Positions 7,003 to 16,243 are shown, counted from the stretch's first letter. The stretch: 46,839 nucleotides of DNA from Deltaproteobacteria bacterium (GCA_024102635.1 JAGFJO010000117.1:1-46839); one strand, 5' to 3'. The notes: a model not told the origin generated them from the sequence alone. Numbers and translations: made by a program.

Positions 7003-8241
7003 CTACAAGTCTAATTTCTCCAGAATCCTTTCAGTAGCCCCGAAATTAGCCTGCCAAACCTCGAATGCGCGCGACCCTTTTACCTTCAGAGAAGCACGCT
7101 CCTTCAGCAATTTATGAATCAGAGCTGCCACATCATCACGCGACTTCACGAGATAAAGGGCATCTTTCGAGAGAAGTTCATCGAATACATCTTTGATGTT
7201 TGTGGCATAAGGTCCCATACAAACGCCCACCTTGTACTGGGCGGCTTCAAGCGGGTTATGTCCCCCTAGGTCGACAAGAGTTGCGCCGATAAAAGCGAGG
7301 TCTGCTATCGCGTAGATGCCGCTTAGAACTCCCATGGTATCTAAAAGCACAACCCTTTCACTTGCTGCCGAGCCCCCCATTTCACTCCAGCGCTTAAAGG
7401 GAATGCCGCTGCGCTTAAGTTCGTCCGCGAAATACTCGAATTTTTCTTTGTGGCGCGGCGCCACTACGACATTTAGCGCGGCACCGCTTTCAAGCGCCTC
7501 TTTGATCGGCGGAAACCAGTACCGCTCCTCGCTAGGGCGAATGCTTCCGAGCACAACTACCGCCCCATCGGATAGAAAAAGTTCCCGGCGAAGACGGTCG
7601 GCTTGCGCGCCATCTGTGATAGCCGGAGGCTGATCATACTTCGAGTTTCCAGTCACAAAAATCTTCTCTTTAGCGACCCCCAGTTCCTGAAACCGGTTTG
7701 CGGCCTTTGCTCCCGTAACCATAATCTTTGAAAATTTCCGCAAAACAGGCCCGAATATGAACCTAAGGCGGCGATAGCGCGGCCATGTGAAATCCGAAAG
7801 TTTTCCGTTAACAAGATAACACGGCACACCTTTGCGGTGTAGTTGAGAGATTAGACCCGGCCAAAGCTCAGTCTCGGAGACGATAAATTTAGTTATCGAA
7901 ATCTGCCGCAGCGCCTTGCGGATCCAAAAGTTGCTGTCAAAAGGCAGAAGTCTGGCGTGCGTCACCGCATCAGGCAAACGTTCGAGCGCGGTGCTGGATG
8001 TCGCGGTAAGTAAGATCTTCTCAGAAGGGTTGCGCTTACGGTACTCCCCTATCAATGGCAGCAAACCGTTCACCTCCCCCACCGAAGCGCCATGAAACCA
8101 CGCAAGCGGCTCGCCACATATCAGGTTCCAGCAGCCGAATCGCTCGGCTAGCCTCGACCGGCCTCGTTCACTGGCCAAAAACAACGGGAGAACGGCCCCG
8201 GAGAGCAGAGCGGTGAATGCCGAATAGGCTGCATTAAGCAT
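7003..8241 (-). CDS. waaA: Kdo transferase
   Basis: The 412-aa protein matches WaaA/KdtA, the GT30 enzyme adding Kdo from CMP-Kdo to lipid A precursor. Seen are an N-terminal hydrophobic anchor, RLAERFG containing the conserved catalytic Glu, WFHGASVGEV, SETELWPGLI, FVTGNSKYDQ, APRHKEKF, and the GGHNPLEAA motif near the C-terminus. The ATG overlaps the end of the upstream acyltransferase gene by 8 bp. Adjacent lpxK and msbA place it in the lipid A/inner core operon. Whether it adds one or more Kdo residues cannot be read from sequence. Confidence 0.93.
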   Translation of the reverse strand: MLNAAYSAFTALLSGAVLPLFLASERGRSRLAERFGCWNLICGEPLAWFHGASVGEVNGLLPLIGEYRKRNPSEKILLTATSSTALERLPDAVTHARLLPFDSNFWIRKALRQISITKFIVSETELWPGLISQLHRKGVPCYLVNGKLSDFTWPRYRRLRFIFGPVLRKFSKIMVTGAKAANRFQELGVAKEKIFVTGNSKYDQPPAITDGAQADRLRRELFLSDGAVVVLGSIRPSEERYWFPPIKEALESGAALNVVVAPRHKEKFEYFADELKRSGIPFKRWSEMGGSAASERVVLLDTMGVLSGIYAIADLAFIGATLVDLGGHNPLEAAQYKVGVCMGPYATNIKDVFDELLSKDALYLVKSRDDVAALIHKLLKERASLKVKGSRAFEVWQANFGATERILEKLDL

Positions 8242-8923
8242 TGAAATAACTCTCCGCTTCTTTCATTAAAGAATTCATCTGCTCTTCCACTTTCATCCGA
8301 ATCTCGTCAAACCGACTGCCCTCCAGCTGCTCAGGAACCTCAATTGGCGCGCCGACCACTAGGGCGATTCGAGCAAACGGCTTCGGCACGATCATACGGT
8401 CCCAGCTCTTTAAACGCCAACACCGATCGGCAGCGACTCCGAGAGGCACTATCCATGCCCCGGATAGCTGAGAAATGCGCACCGCGCCGGGCTTCATCTC
8501 ATAAACCGGACCGCGTGGACCATCAGGAGTTATCGCCACATGAGAGCCGCCCAGCGCCTTTTCTACAAGCTCCCTAGATGCGGGCCCTCCCCGTTTACTT
8601 GATGAGCCGGCAACCGAATCAATCTTGAAACGCCGCGCAACGCTCGCAATGATCCTCCCGTCACTATGCGGGCTAATCAGCGTATAAATCTTGCGCCGTT
8701 TAAGATGGCCGAAAAGTTCTTTTGCGGAGATTACCATTATAATCTGCCCATTATGCCAAAAAACAATCACTCTCGGCTGTTCGAAGGTAGATTTAGCATC
8801 GAACCCGTCGCCATAGTTTACTACATAAGACCGGAATGTGAGGTAGAGGCCCTTCAGCACCAGGGTTCCGAAAGCTACTGCAAACGCAACCTTTACATTA
8901 GTTAATAAGCGCTTCATCGACAT
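8234..8923 (-). CDS. DUF374 lysophospholipid acyltransferase-like protein
   Basis: About 229 aa from the ATG at 8923, which has AAGGA 11 nt upstream; a second ATG lies at 8917. The open frame extends to 8980 but that would overlap msbA by 83 bp. Motifs typical of DUF374 proteins are VIVFWHNGQ, SPHSDGRIIA, GSSSKRGG, AITPDGPRGP and GAWIVPLGV. These proteins belong to the LPLAT acyltransferase superfamily, and an N-terminal membrane anchor is present. Position between msbA and waaA, overlapping both, suggests a lipid A-related acyl transfer, perhaps replacing an LpxL-type late acyltransferase. This is inference. Confidence 0.85.
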   Translation of the reverse strand: MSMKRLLTNVKVAFAVAFGTLVLKGLYLTFRSYVVNYGDGFDAKSTFEQPRVIVFWHNGQIIMVISAKELFGHLKRRKIYTLISPHSDGRIIASVARRFKIDSVAGSSSKRGGPASRELVEKALGGSHVAITPDGPRGPVYEMKPGAVRISQLSGAWIVPLGVAADRCWRLKSWDRMIVPKPFARIALVVGAPIEVPEQLEGSRFDEIRMKVEEQMNSLMKEAESYFNA

Positions 8924-10670
8924 CGGAGCCGTCGTCCTTGTCCTCGAACTGAAGATCGTAGAGCTTTGCATACTCTGCACCCAGCGCTAAAAGTTCATCG
9001 TGGCCGCCTTTCTCAACTATCCGGCCATCCTTCAGTACCATAATCACGTCTACCCTTCTGACGGTTGACAAGCGGTGAGCTATAATAAGCGAAGTCCTGC
9101 CGCGCGTCAGAGTCTCAAGAGCAGACTGAACCTCTCTTTCGGCGCGCGTATCAAGAGACGCTGTGGCCTCATCTAGTATAAGAATCGGAGCATCTTTAAG
9201 TAGAGCACGGGCGATCGCTATGCGCTGCCGTTCTCCTCCCGAAAGCGACAATCCTGATTCTCCAATCATGCTGTCGAATCCGTTCGGGAGTTGCGATATG
9301 AAGTCGAAGGCGTAAGCGGCACGGGCAGCCTGATATACCTGCTCCGCGGTGGCATTCGGATTGCCGTAAAGGATGTTGTTGAACACGGTGTCGTTAAACA
9401 GGAAGGTATGTTGACCCACCATCGCCAGCCGCGCGCGAAGCTCAGCCAACCGTACCCTTGATATGTCAACCTCGCCGATCTTGACAGTTCCCTCGGTGGG
9501 ATCGATGAAGCGAGCTAGAAGATCCATCATAGTGCTCTTACCCGCCCCGGAAAATCCGACCAAGGCAACTTTCTGCCCCTCCTCCACGGTCAGGTTAATG
9601 TCATAAAGCGCAGGGATGTCCGAGCCGCGGTATGTAAAGCTTACGCCTTTGAATTCGATGCGATTCGACGAAGTGAGGGCAATGGGGGATTCAGGGTCGG
9701 CCACCCCGGGCATTGCCGAGAGAACCTCGAAAACGCGCTCGGCTCCTGCCAGCCCCTGCTGCACTACATTATTAACGCGGCTAAGCTTTTTGAAGGGATC
9801 ATAGAGTAAAAATACTGCGAGAATGAACGCAATGAAGTCGCCTTGGCTTCTGACCCCGCTTATAACCGAGAGTCCTCCGTAAAGCATGACACCGCTAACC
9901 GCCAATGTAGCGAGAATTTCGTTTACCGGCCCCGTCAGGGCGCGCACCCGTTCACTTCGTACGAAGGTAGTGTTCAGTCTTTCATTCTCTGCATCGAACC
10001 GTTCAATCTCGTAATTTTCCCGGCCGAAAATCTTCACTACGCGATTGCCAATAATGGCCTCCTGCATCATGGCGCTCAGGCTTCCAATAGCTTGTTGGCC
10101 CTGGCGGGAAAACTTTCTTACCCGCCTACCGAATTTATACACAGGAATTACTCCGATAGGGAGCGCCAGCACTGCAATCATCGCAAGCAGCGGGTCGAGA
10201 TAGATAGCTGCGCTGACCAAAGCTATTATCCGGATCAAATCACGCAATATTGCCGCCACCGACTCGGTTAGCAGGGTACGTACTAGAATCACGTCGCTGG
10301 TTATTCGCGAGATCAGATTGGCACTTGAATGAGACACGAAATAGTCAGGAGAGAGCTTCAGAAGGTGCCGGTTGATTTCGCTGCGGATGTCTCTGACGAT
10401 ATTATGGCCCACCTTTGCCATTAGGAACTGCTGCCCAAAGTCGACCAGCGCCCTAAATATCGCAAAGCAAATTAGAACAACCGGCAGCAGATATAGCAGC
10501 TCTTCTTTACGCTGTGAAAACACTCCGTCGAGCACATACTTGACCAGGAACGGAACCACCCCGTCCGATGCGCCGAACAGCACCATGCAAATAAGAGCAA
10601 ATACAAACTCCTTCTTGTAAGGCGCCAGATAGCGAATTACTTTGCGATAGACTTCCAGTCGATCCGACAT
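8898..10670 (-). CDS. msbA: Lipid A exporter ABC transporter
   Basis: The 590-aa half-transporter fuses a six-helix membrane domain (about 1-320) to an ATPase domain (about 340-575). ATPase motifs: Walker A GFSGAGKST, signature LSGGERQRIA, Walker B ILILDEATASLD and the switch His in IAHRLST. MsbA homodimers flip lipid A-core across the inner membrane. It is first in a minus-strand operon whose next gene overlaps its 3' end, followed by waaA and lpxK, which supports the MsbA assignment over a generic exporter. The acidic tail (EDKDDGSDVDEALIN) is unremarkable. The start has only a weak Shine-Dalgarno. Confidence 0.9.
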   Translation of the reverse strand: MSDRLEVYRKVIRYLAPYKKEFVFALICMVLFGASDGVVPFLVKYVLDGVFSQRKEELLYLLPVVLICFAIFRALVDFGQQFLMAKVGHNIVRDIRSEINRHLLKLSPDYFVSHSSANLISRITSDVILVRTLLTESVAAILRDLIRIIALVSAAIYLDPLLAMIAVLALPIGVIPVYKFGRRVRKFSRQGQQAIGSLSAMMQEAIIGNRVVKIFGRENYEIERFDAENERLNTTFVRSERVRALTGPVNEILATLAVSGVMLYGGLSVISGVRSQGDFIAFILAVFLLYDPFKKLSRVNNVVQQGLAGAERVFEVLSAMPGVADPESPIALTSSNRIEFKGVSFTYRGSDIPALYDINLTVEEGQKVALVGFSGAGKSTMMDLLARFIDPTEGTVKIGEVDISRVRLAELRARLAMVGQHTFLFNDTVFNNILYGNPNATAEQVYQAARAAYAFDFISQLPNGFDSMIGESGLSLSGGERQRIAIARALLKDAPILILDEATASLDTRAEREVQSALETLTRGRTSLIIAHRLSTVRRVDVIMVLKDGRIVEKGGHDELLALGAEYAKLYDLQFEDKDDGSDVDEALIN

Positions 10671-10719
10671 ACCCGCTTATTGAATGTGATGATTACAATG
10701 GCTAAAGATATCCCCTGCC

Positions 10720-10815
10720 CGGCCGCTGCTTCCGGGCGGCCCTGCCTCCGGGCGCCCCTACTTCCAGAGGCACTCCTTTCAAAAACACTGCTTCCAGAAG
10801 CACTGCTTCAGGCAC
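10720..10815. repeat. Degenerate short tandem repeats upstream of pyruvyltransferase gene
   Basis: Within the 260-bp divergent region between msbA and the pyruvyltransferase-family gene, a unit like CTTCCAGAAGCACTG recurs about five or six times with decay (GCTTCCGGGCGGCC, CCTCCGGGCGCCCC, ACTTCCAGAGGCACTC, CTTCCAGAAGCACTG, CTTCAGGCACCAG). One frame through it reads a short peptide with LLPEALL twice, but that frame has no ribosome site and probably is not a gene. The rest of the intergenic region shows nothing specific. Confidence 0.5.
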
Positions 10816-10930
10816 CAGTTACCATTAGGATATGGTGCACTAAAATAAAGCCGGATATTGGCTATTTAACGTGTCCCGTGATAATACCTTATGGCGCTTC
10901 AATTGCAAGGCTACCACTTGAGGTAAGTAC

Positions 10931-12151
10931 GTGAAAGGCGATAGACCCCGCATAACTCTACTCGGCTCGAATTCTGGACGGAACGTCGGAGACGCCGCCA
11001 TTTTGTCGGCGATACTCGATGTGTTCTCTAAGGAACTGCCCAAAGCAGAGTTCTTTGTTCCCAGCACTCACCCTAAATTTACCGATGAGAATTACGGTTC
11101 GAAATACGCCGTCAAGGGCGTTGACGTTATGCCTTGGACCGGCAGCATTAGGCTGCTCGGAATTCCTACAATCCGCTGCCTCTGGAAAAGCGATTTGGCC
11201 TTCATATGTGACGGTATAATATTCGGAAAAAAAATTCTTAATCCGCTATTCAATTTTCTGATAACTCTGGTCTTTATCGTTCCGATTGCGCGCCTCTTGA
11301 GATGCAAAGTTGTGTGTTATTCGTGCGGCATAGGTCCCTTCCCTTCAAAGCTGAGCAGAATTATGGCGCGCTGGGTACTTAATCAGTGCGACTTGGTAAT
11401 CATGCGTGAAAACGACAGCAAGAAGCTCGCTGAAGAGATAGGCTGCTCGCAGCCTATTCAGGTAACCGGAGACGCGGCCTTTTTGAATCCCGTCTCGAGC
11501 CGTGATCGCGGACGTGAAATCTTAAAGTCTAACGGCATAGATCCAAATGCAGCTCTGCTCGGCATAAATGTTACCCGCTACATCGACTCGTGGCTTGATT
11601 CCCACGAGCGTGTGCAAGATCGTTCGACCTTCCTTAAGGCATTAGCCGAGGGAGTAAAGGCGGCTCAAAGCAATTGCGGTTTCGTACCTGTAGTATTCTC
11701 AACACAGCCGATGGACGAGCCAACCGCGCAGCAGCTTGCTTCTTTGCTTGAAACTAAAGTAATCGATAACACCCGTTATCTCAGCCACGACATGCAGGCG
11801 GTGATGCGCGAGTGTCAGCTCTTCATGGGGATGCGCTTCCACTCCGTGGTGCTTGCATCGGCAGTCGAGACGCCTATTATTGGGCTTATTTATGCCCCCA
11901 AAGTGCGCGGATTTATGCGATTGTTATCGTGTGAGAATCTTGCGTTAGAGCTTGCAAAGCTCACTCCTGCGTCGCTTACTGCCGTCCTCAATGAAGCGTG
12001 GGCTCAAAGAACCGAGATCAAGCATAAACAGAAAATACATATCGATGAGCTGAAGGACGGCGCTCTAAGGGCAGCCAGGATGGTGTCCGCACGCTATTTT
12101 GAACACCCATCTCGCATTGAAGAAGCAGCAAAAATCGCCGCGGCCTCATAG
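10931..12151 (+). CDS. Polysaccharide pyruvyl transferase family protein
   Basis: The 406-aa protein starts at GTG 10931 with GAGGTAAG about 7 nt upstream. It has the family's N-terminal NSGRNVGDAAILSAIL element, the central CYSCGIGPF and VTGDAAFLNP segments, and the C-terminal GMRFHSVVLASAVETPIIGLIY motif seen in CsaB/WcaK-type enzymes. These transfer pyruvate from phosphoenolpyruvate to a glycan as a ketal, or are inactive relatives. It diverges from msbA, consistent with envelope polysaccharide modification. The acceptor is unknown. Confidence 0.85.
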   Translation: MKGDRPRITLLGSNSGRNVGDAAILSAILDVFSKELPKAEFFVPSTHPKFTDENYGSKYAVKGVDVMPWTGSIRLLGIPTIRCLWKSDLAFICDGIIFGKKILNPLFNFLITLVFIVPIARLLRCKVVCYSCGIGPFPSKLSRIMARWVLNQCDLVIMRENDSKKLAEEIGCSQPIQVTGDAAFLNPVSSRDRGREILKSNGIDPNAALLGINVTRYIDSWLDSHERVQDRSTFLKALAEGVKAAQSNCGFVPVVFSTQPMDEPTAQQLASLLETKVIDNTRYLSHDMQAVMRECQLFMGMRFHSVVLASAVETPIIGLIYAPKVRGFMRLLSCENLALELAKLTPASLTAVLNEAWAQRTEIKHKQKIHIDELKDGALRAARMVSARYFEHPSRIEEAAKIAAAS

Positions 12152-12220
12152 CTCCAGCATGTCCTGGTGAGCTTTTTGTTACTCTGATATACCTAGCTAA
12201 TCTGTAACCGGGAGAAAGAG

Positions 12221-14137
12221 ATGCTTAGAAAAATATCAATAACCCTTGTAGTTATAGTCCTCCTTATTGCAGCGGCGGGGGCATATGTATTTTATAATCT
12301 TAATTCGTTGATCGAGAACTACAAACCGCAGCTGGAAAAAATTGCAAGTGATGCCACCGGCAGTGAGGTTAAGATCGGCAAACTGGAGGTTTCCTTTTTT
12401 CCCGCTATAAACATAGTCGCAAATAGTATCTCGGTCGCATCACAGAGCGGTGGCCAGGAAAAACTTTCGCTTGCGTCTCTTAAGCTCCGGCCTGCTCTGC
12501 TCCCGCTTTTATCTAAGCGCCTCGAGGTGAGCAGCATAGTACTGGTTGAGCCTTCCGTTACCATAGTTAAGAGCCAGGAGGGCGTGCGAATACCTGGTGT
12601 GAAACAGAGCCCTGGGAAGGGTGCTCCCGCTCAATCACCATCTCCAGAGAAAAGCGCCGACGCAAAAGCCGGCTCTCAATTCTCCGCCTCGCTGGACAGC
12701 ATTGAGGTACAAAACGCCTCGATAGTATTTAAAGACCTTGCGAATCCGGACCAGCAGTACAGCGTTGACACTGTAAATCTGAAGACGGGAGTTGCAATGG
12801 AGCAAGGCGTCATCAAGCTACCCTCCCTCCGTGTTACCGGAAAATTATTAGGCAAAGTGCCGTTCAATGTTAGCGCAGACGGCACCGAGTTCAAAACTGA
12901 TGAAGGGCAGCTAGCTCTTCCTAAGCTGCAGGCCGAGCTTCTCGGGAACCGCATCGATGTGGCGGGCGGTTTCAATACCAAGACCGCCAGCGGCGCATTT
13001 ACTATCGGATCCGGCGGAATTCAGCTGGCTGCTCTGCAAGCGGCGGAGCTGAGCGGAATAGTGCCGCCCAAGGTTCAAGATCTAAAGGTGCACGGCACCC
13101 TTACTCCAAATATCGAACTTAAAATTGAAAAGCCCGGGTTCTTAGCTGCAGGTCAAGCCGCCTTGAGCGGCATGGGCCTTACGCTGCCGAATATCCCGGT
13201 AACGGAGGGCAATGGAATAGTGAAGTTCCAGGCAGCGCCCAAGAACATCTCCGCCTCAACCGAAGATCTCTCCATAATTCTTGCCGGTGCCCCATTGAAT
13301 ATAACTTTTAAGTCCGCAGTGCAGGATAAAAACGTCCAGATAGAGCAGATCGCGGTTAAAGGTTTCGGTGGGACGAGCACCGTTCAGGGTGCGCTGACCA
13401 TTCCTGCTCCGATAAGGTTCTCTATACAGGCCGGAGCCGACGGCCTTCAGATCGAGGAAATGGTAAAGGTTCTGAGCTCGAGCCGCTCCAGCAATCTAGT
13501 AGGCACATTGGCTCAGGCCAGGGCGCAGGTGACCGGCACTGCAGGGGATACTCTTATGCAAACCCTGTCAGGCGATGCCGCCGTAACTCTCCTGAACGGT
13601 AGCCTAAAGAATGTCAACATCGCTGCGGAGGTATTGAAAGGAATTAAAGACCTGCCTTTCATTCAGCAAGCTTTGTATGCGAAGGTTCCTGAATCGTTTC
13701 GGAAGTCCTTGGACACCGCCGATACCGAGATCAAGAAGCTTGACGGCACGTTTCGAATCGGCGGCGGCGGCTTAACTACTACAGATCTAGTCGTAACGAA
13801 TCCCCTTTTCATCTTGTTCAGTAAGGGCCGCGTCGGCTTCAAAGGCGAGGTCAATCTTCAGTGCAACATAAGCTTCGAGCGTGAGTTCTCTCTAGCACTC
13901 GCCGACAGCGTTAAAGAGCTAAGAGCTCTGCTCGATGACCAGCAGCAGCTTAGTTTGCCGGTTGCGATCTCGGGGACAGCTCCCGATATAATGGTAGCCC
14001 CCGACGTACAGGTACTGCTTGAAAGAGGCGGCAAAAAGTTAATTCAGGAAAAGGCCGGAAAAATTCTGGATAAAGTCCTGAAAGGCAAAGGTGAGAAAGG
14101 GGGCGGCAAGGGTCTTGGCGGATTGCTGGATTTTTAG
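12221..14137 (+). CDS. AsmA family protein
   Basis: The 638-aa protein has GGGAGAAAGAG just before its ATG. One N-terminal membrane helix (about residues 5-25) precedes LIENYKPQLEKIASDATGS and the AsmA opening pattern 'KIGKLEVSFFP'. The remainder is beta-rich repeat typical of AsmA/TamB-like proteins, with a Pro/Ser/Lys linker near 130-150 and the C-terminal 'GDAAVTLLNGSLKNVNIA' domain. A Gly/Lys-rich tail ends the protein. AsmA-like proteins are periplasm-spanning and are linked to lipid transport to the outer membrane. The opening is similar to that of the AsmA protein at 20277, so the two are paralogues. Confidence 0.87.
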   Translation: MLRKISITLVVIVLLIAAAGAYVFYNLNSLIENYKPQLEKIASDATGSEVKIGKLEVSFFPAINIVANSISVASQSGGQEKLSLASLKLRPALLPLLSKRLEVSSIVLVEPSVTIVKSQEGVRIPGVKQSPGKGAPAQSPSPEKSADAKAGSQFSASLDSIEVQNASIVFKDLANPDQQYSVDTVNLKTGVAMEQGVIKLPSLRVTGKLLGKVPFNVSADGTEFKTDEGQLALPKLQAELLGNRIDVAGGFNTKTASGAFTIGSGGIQLAALQAAELSGIVPPKVQDLKVHGTLTPNIELKIEKPGFLAAGQAALSGMGLTLPNIPVTEGNGIVKFQAAPKNISASTEDLSIILAGAPLNITFKSAVQDKNVQIEQIAVKGFGGTSTVQGALTIPAPIRFSIQAGADGLQIEEMVKVLSSSRSSNLVGTLAQARAQVTGTAGDTLMQTLSGDAAVTLLNGSLKNVNIAAEVLKGIKDLPFIQQALYAKVPESFRKSLDTADTEIKKLDGTFRIGGGGLTTTDLVVTNPLFILFSKGRVGFKGEVNLQCNISFEREFSLALADSVKELRALLDDQQQLSLPVAISGTAPDIMVAPDVQVLLERGGKKLIQEKAGKILDKVLKGKGEKGGGKGLGGLLDF

Positions 14138-14319
14138 AGCACGCCTTGGATGGCCTAGGCAGCTACTCTAGGGGCATAGGAAACCGAATTCACCAATGCC
14201 CTATACTATTTGCGAGTTTGATTCCGAATTATAAAGTCGGTAACGATTTGTTTCGATAGGTTATGAGGCTTTCCGGACGGCATGTGTTTTGCACTGCCTG
14301 TTCCAGGGAGAGAGGTTTA

Positions 14320-15771
14320 ATGTTGCCCCATAACCGTAATACAGCCGAGAGCCTTGGCGATCGCCGACTTCAGCGCGCGCATCAGCATGTCTCTGCGCTT
14401 TGGTTTCCGCCTAATCCGCAGCTTCTAAGTAGAATCAAAGACGGCCTGCAGAGCGGCGCCTATGACCTTGATATATCCTTCCTCTTCTCAGAGCTGAGAA
14501 CAGATTTCGCCCTTTTTACGTTCTGCCTGAGAGAGCTGGCACGCTCCCTGAAAGAGGACCAAGTGACCATACCTCCCGGCTGCCGCCCCTATGCGCTTTT
14601 CGAGCTTGCCGGGCTTGACCGCATCAAGAAGGTCTTGTCGGTAGATTCGGAGCGTATATCGGCGCACGTTCCCGACGACATGAGCGAGGATCAGGCACTA
14701 AGGCTGCAATTTGCCATGATTAGCGCAAGCACCGCAGAAGTACTATCTCAGGAGAAGGAGATTGACAGCGAACTCGGATTTTCATGCGCTCTTTTGAGGC
14801 AGCTAGGATATACGCTAATAGCTTGGAACTATCCCAGTGTTTATCAGCGATGTCTTGCGTCACTGCAAAGCAAAAAGGACTTCGATCTTGTACTTACCGA
14901 AGCACTCGGGTTCTCACCCCAACTTTTGGCTCTCAGTATTGTTGGAGAGTGGGGGCTCTCGAGCGAAATTAACGGCGCCCTCGCTGATATCGAGAGCAAC
15001 CCGAAAGAGATCGCCGGCACATTGAGCAAAATCTGCGAGATCGGCGAAGCACTGGCGCGTGCAAACGATCCGGAACACTATCCGTCAGCCGCCAAAGACT
15101 GGGACCTTGTAAAAAGCGAAGTTGAATCAACCATCGGATTCGATGGCATGAAGCTGATTCAAGACCGGGTGCGTCAAAACTGTGAGAATTACGTTGCTCT
15201 GCTGCCAGAGATGTTCGCGCAAGTTGAGAACATTAATCCTGATACCCAGATTCATCAGTTCCTTGAGAACTCCCTTTTCCGCAATAATCAGTTCGTAAAA
15301 CACTGCCCTCCAAGGCTGCGGAAGAAGTTCAAAGACCTCTATGCCCTCATACAACCGGGCGCAGTCTCGAAAGAAGGCTTGCAGCTGCTCCTGAAAGAGG
15401 TTGTTCCCTTTGCCGGCTTCAATGGAGGGTATGTTTATACCCTGGACCCTGGAACAATGGCCCTCGTTCCACGAACCAAAGTTGGGCTGGTGATCGCAAA
15501 AAGAATGGAGCCTGTGCCATACGAAAACGGCTCTGCTCACAGCGATCCGATTCTAACCGCATATGGGTGCTCAGCTCCGATAGTGCAGATGATTGAACAG
15601 GACTGCGGTCCGCAGCCCTTGGCCTTTATGGCCGGCGCGTTGGGCAGCGAGAAAAAGATCGGAGTGCTTTATTTGGAACTGCCTGAGGAACTCCTAAACG
15701 ATAAAGATGCGAACATGCTTCTAAACTATAAAGCTATTCGTCAGGCGCTCAACGACTGCCTGAACTCCTAA
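14320..15771 (+). CDS. HDOD-domain signalling protein with GAF-like C-terminus
   Basis: I place the start at ATG 14320, where AGGGAGAGAGG lies directly upstream; an in-frame ATG 57 bp earlier has no such site. The 483-aa product opens with LWFPPNPQLLSRIKDGL and continues with helices typical of HDOD: CALLRQLGYTLIAWNYPSVYQ corresponds to the 'GLLH-x-LG' helix, and EALGFSPQLLALSIVGEWGLSSEI to the 'E-x-x-x-GF-x-H-x-x-x-x-x-L-x-x-W-x-L' helix. As usual in HDOD, the metal-binding HD pair is not preserved. Residues about 340-480 look like a GAF-type sensor. Such proteins act as signalling scaffolds. Confidence in HDOD is moderate; the GAF call is weaker. Confidence 0.7.
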   Translation: MLPHNRNTAESLGDRRLQRAHQHVSALWFPPNPQLLSRIKDGLQSGAYDLDISFLFSELRTDFALFTFCLRELARSLKEDQVTIPPGCRPYALFELAGLDRIKKVLSVDSERISAHVPDDMSEDQALRLQFAMISASTAEVLSQEKEIDSELGFSCALLRQLGYTLIAWNYPSVYQRCLASLQSKKDFDLVLTEALGFSPQLLALSIVGEWGLSSEINGALADIESNPKEIAGTLSKICEIGEALARANDPEHYPSAAKDWDLVKSEVESTIGFDGMKLIQDRVRQNCENYVALLPEMFAQVENINPDTQIHQFLENSLFRNNQFVKHCPPRLRKKFKDLYALIQPGAVSKEGLQLLLKEVVPFAGFNGGYVYTLDPGTMALVPRTKVGLVIAKRMEPVPYENGSAHSDPILTAYGCSAPIVQMIEQDCGPQPLAFMAGALGSEKKIGVLYLELPEELLNDKDANMLLNYKAIRQALNDCLNS

Positions 15772-15820
15772 TTTTTCGCGTCGACGCGCGGCGAGAATGT
15801 ATGATAGTGAACGTCACTAC

Positions 15821-15915
15821 AAATCGGTGACGAACGTCGCGAACAGTAAAGTTAAGTGCAGCGCCGGCCTCCGGCCGGCTTGAAGCTAAATGCAATCTCG
15901 AGAAGAAACCAAGCC
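15821..15915. repeat. Imperfect direct repeat, copy A
   Basis: Copy A of a roughly 95-bp sequence repeated at 15950-16047. The best-conserved core, 35 bp at 15851-15885, differs from copy B at two positions. It holds the stem-loop GCCGGCC-TCC-GGCCGGC at 15863-15879. The flanks match with small gaps (aatcGGTGA, GTCG, TCGAG). The repeat family is not recognised; the hairpin resembles REP-type elements in style. Confidence 0.75.
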
Positions 15916-15930
15916 GTTCTAAAGAACGGC
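15913..15930. repeat. Inverted repeat between repeat copies
   Basis: GCCGTTCT (15913-15920) and AGAACGGC (15923-15930) form an 8-bp perfect inverted repeat separated by AA. The loop is short for an RNA hairpin, so it reads better as a palindromic DNA site. It sits at the end of repeat copy A. No T-run follows, so it is not an obvious terminator. Confidence 0.6.
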
Positions 15931-15949
15931 CACACTAAATGGTGCTCCG

Positions 15950-16047
15950 AATCAGTGATGCAAGTCGTGAGACAGACAAAGGTTAAGTGGAGCGCTGGCC
16001 TCCGGCCGGCTTGAAGTTGAAGTGAAATGTCGAGGTGAAATCACGCC
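15950..16047. repeat. Imperfect direct repeat, copy B
   Basis: Copy B of the repeat at 15821-15915. The 35-bp core lies at 15982-16016 with the same hairpin except that one side base is changed (GCTGGCC-TCC-GGCCGGC, leaving a G-U or mismatch). The two cores are 131 bp apart in the same orientation. The following 120 bp up to the terminator hairpin hold no gene that I can see. Confidence 0.75.
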
Positions 16048-16172
16048 GCGCTTCTCCACAAGCTACGCGTTCTCGCGGGCGACAAGAATGACAAGGATGT
16101 AGACACCATTTAGGTATTGACCGAGCAGGAATTGGTTCAGGGCCTTTACTACAGAGCACAAAAAGGTAGTGA

Positions 16173-16243
16173 GCGGGGGGCTCCTTAAACCTTCAATAAG
16201 AACCTCACAGTGAGGGCCCTTGAAAGTTTAAGAAGCCCCCCGC
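16173..16243 (-). terminator. Large hairpin, probable terminator of small minus-strand gene
   Basis: A 71-nt inverted repeat: GCGGGGGGCT at 16173-16182 pairs with AGCCCCCCGC at 16234-16243, extended by CTTAAAC/GTTTAAG and TTCAA/TTGAA, with an inner CCTCAC-A-GTGAGG stem. On the minus strand it begins 28 bp after the stop of the gene at 16271-16441, and CCTTTTTG follows about 6 nt beyond the stem. This fits an unusually long intrinsic terminator. It could alternatively be the remnant of a small inverted-repeat element. Confidence 0.7.

Noticed and set aside
10680..10934. 84-codon frame upstream of the pyruvyltransferase gene
   Set aside because: It has a TTG or internal ATG start with no ribosome site and consists of degenerate repeats; its GTGA overlap with the next gene is noted but insufficient.
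15821..16047. CRISPR array
   Set aside because: There are only two imperfect copies of about 95 bp with hairpins, no regular spacers and no cas genes.
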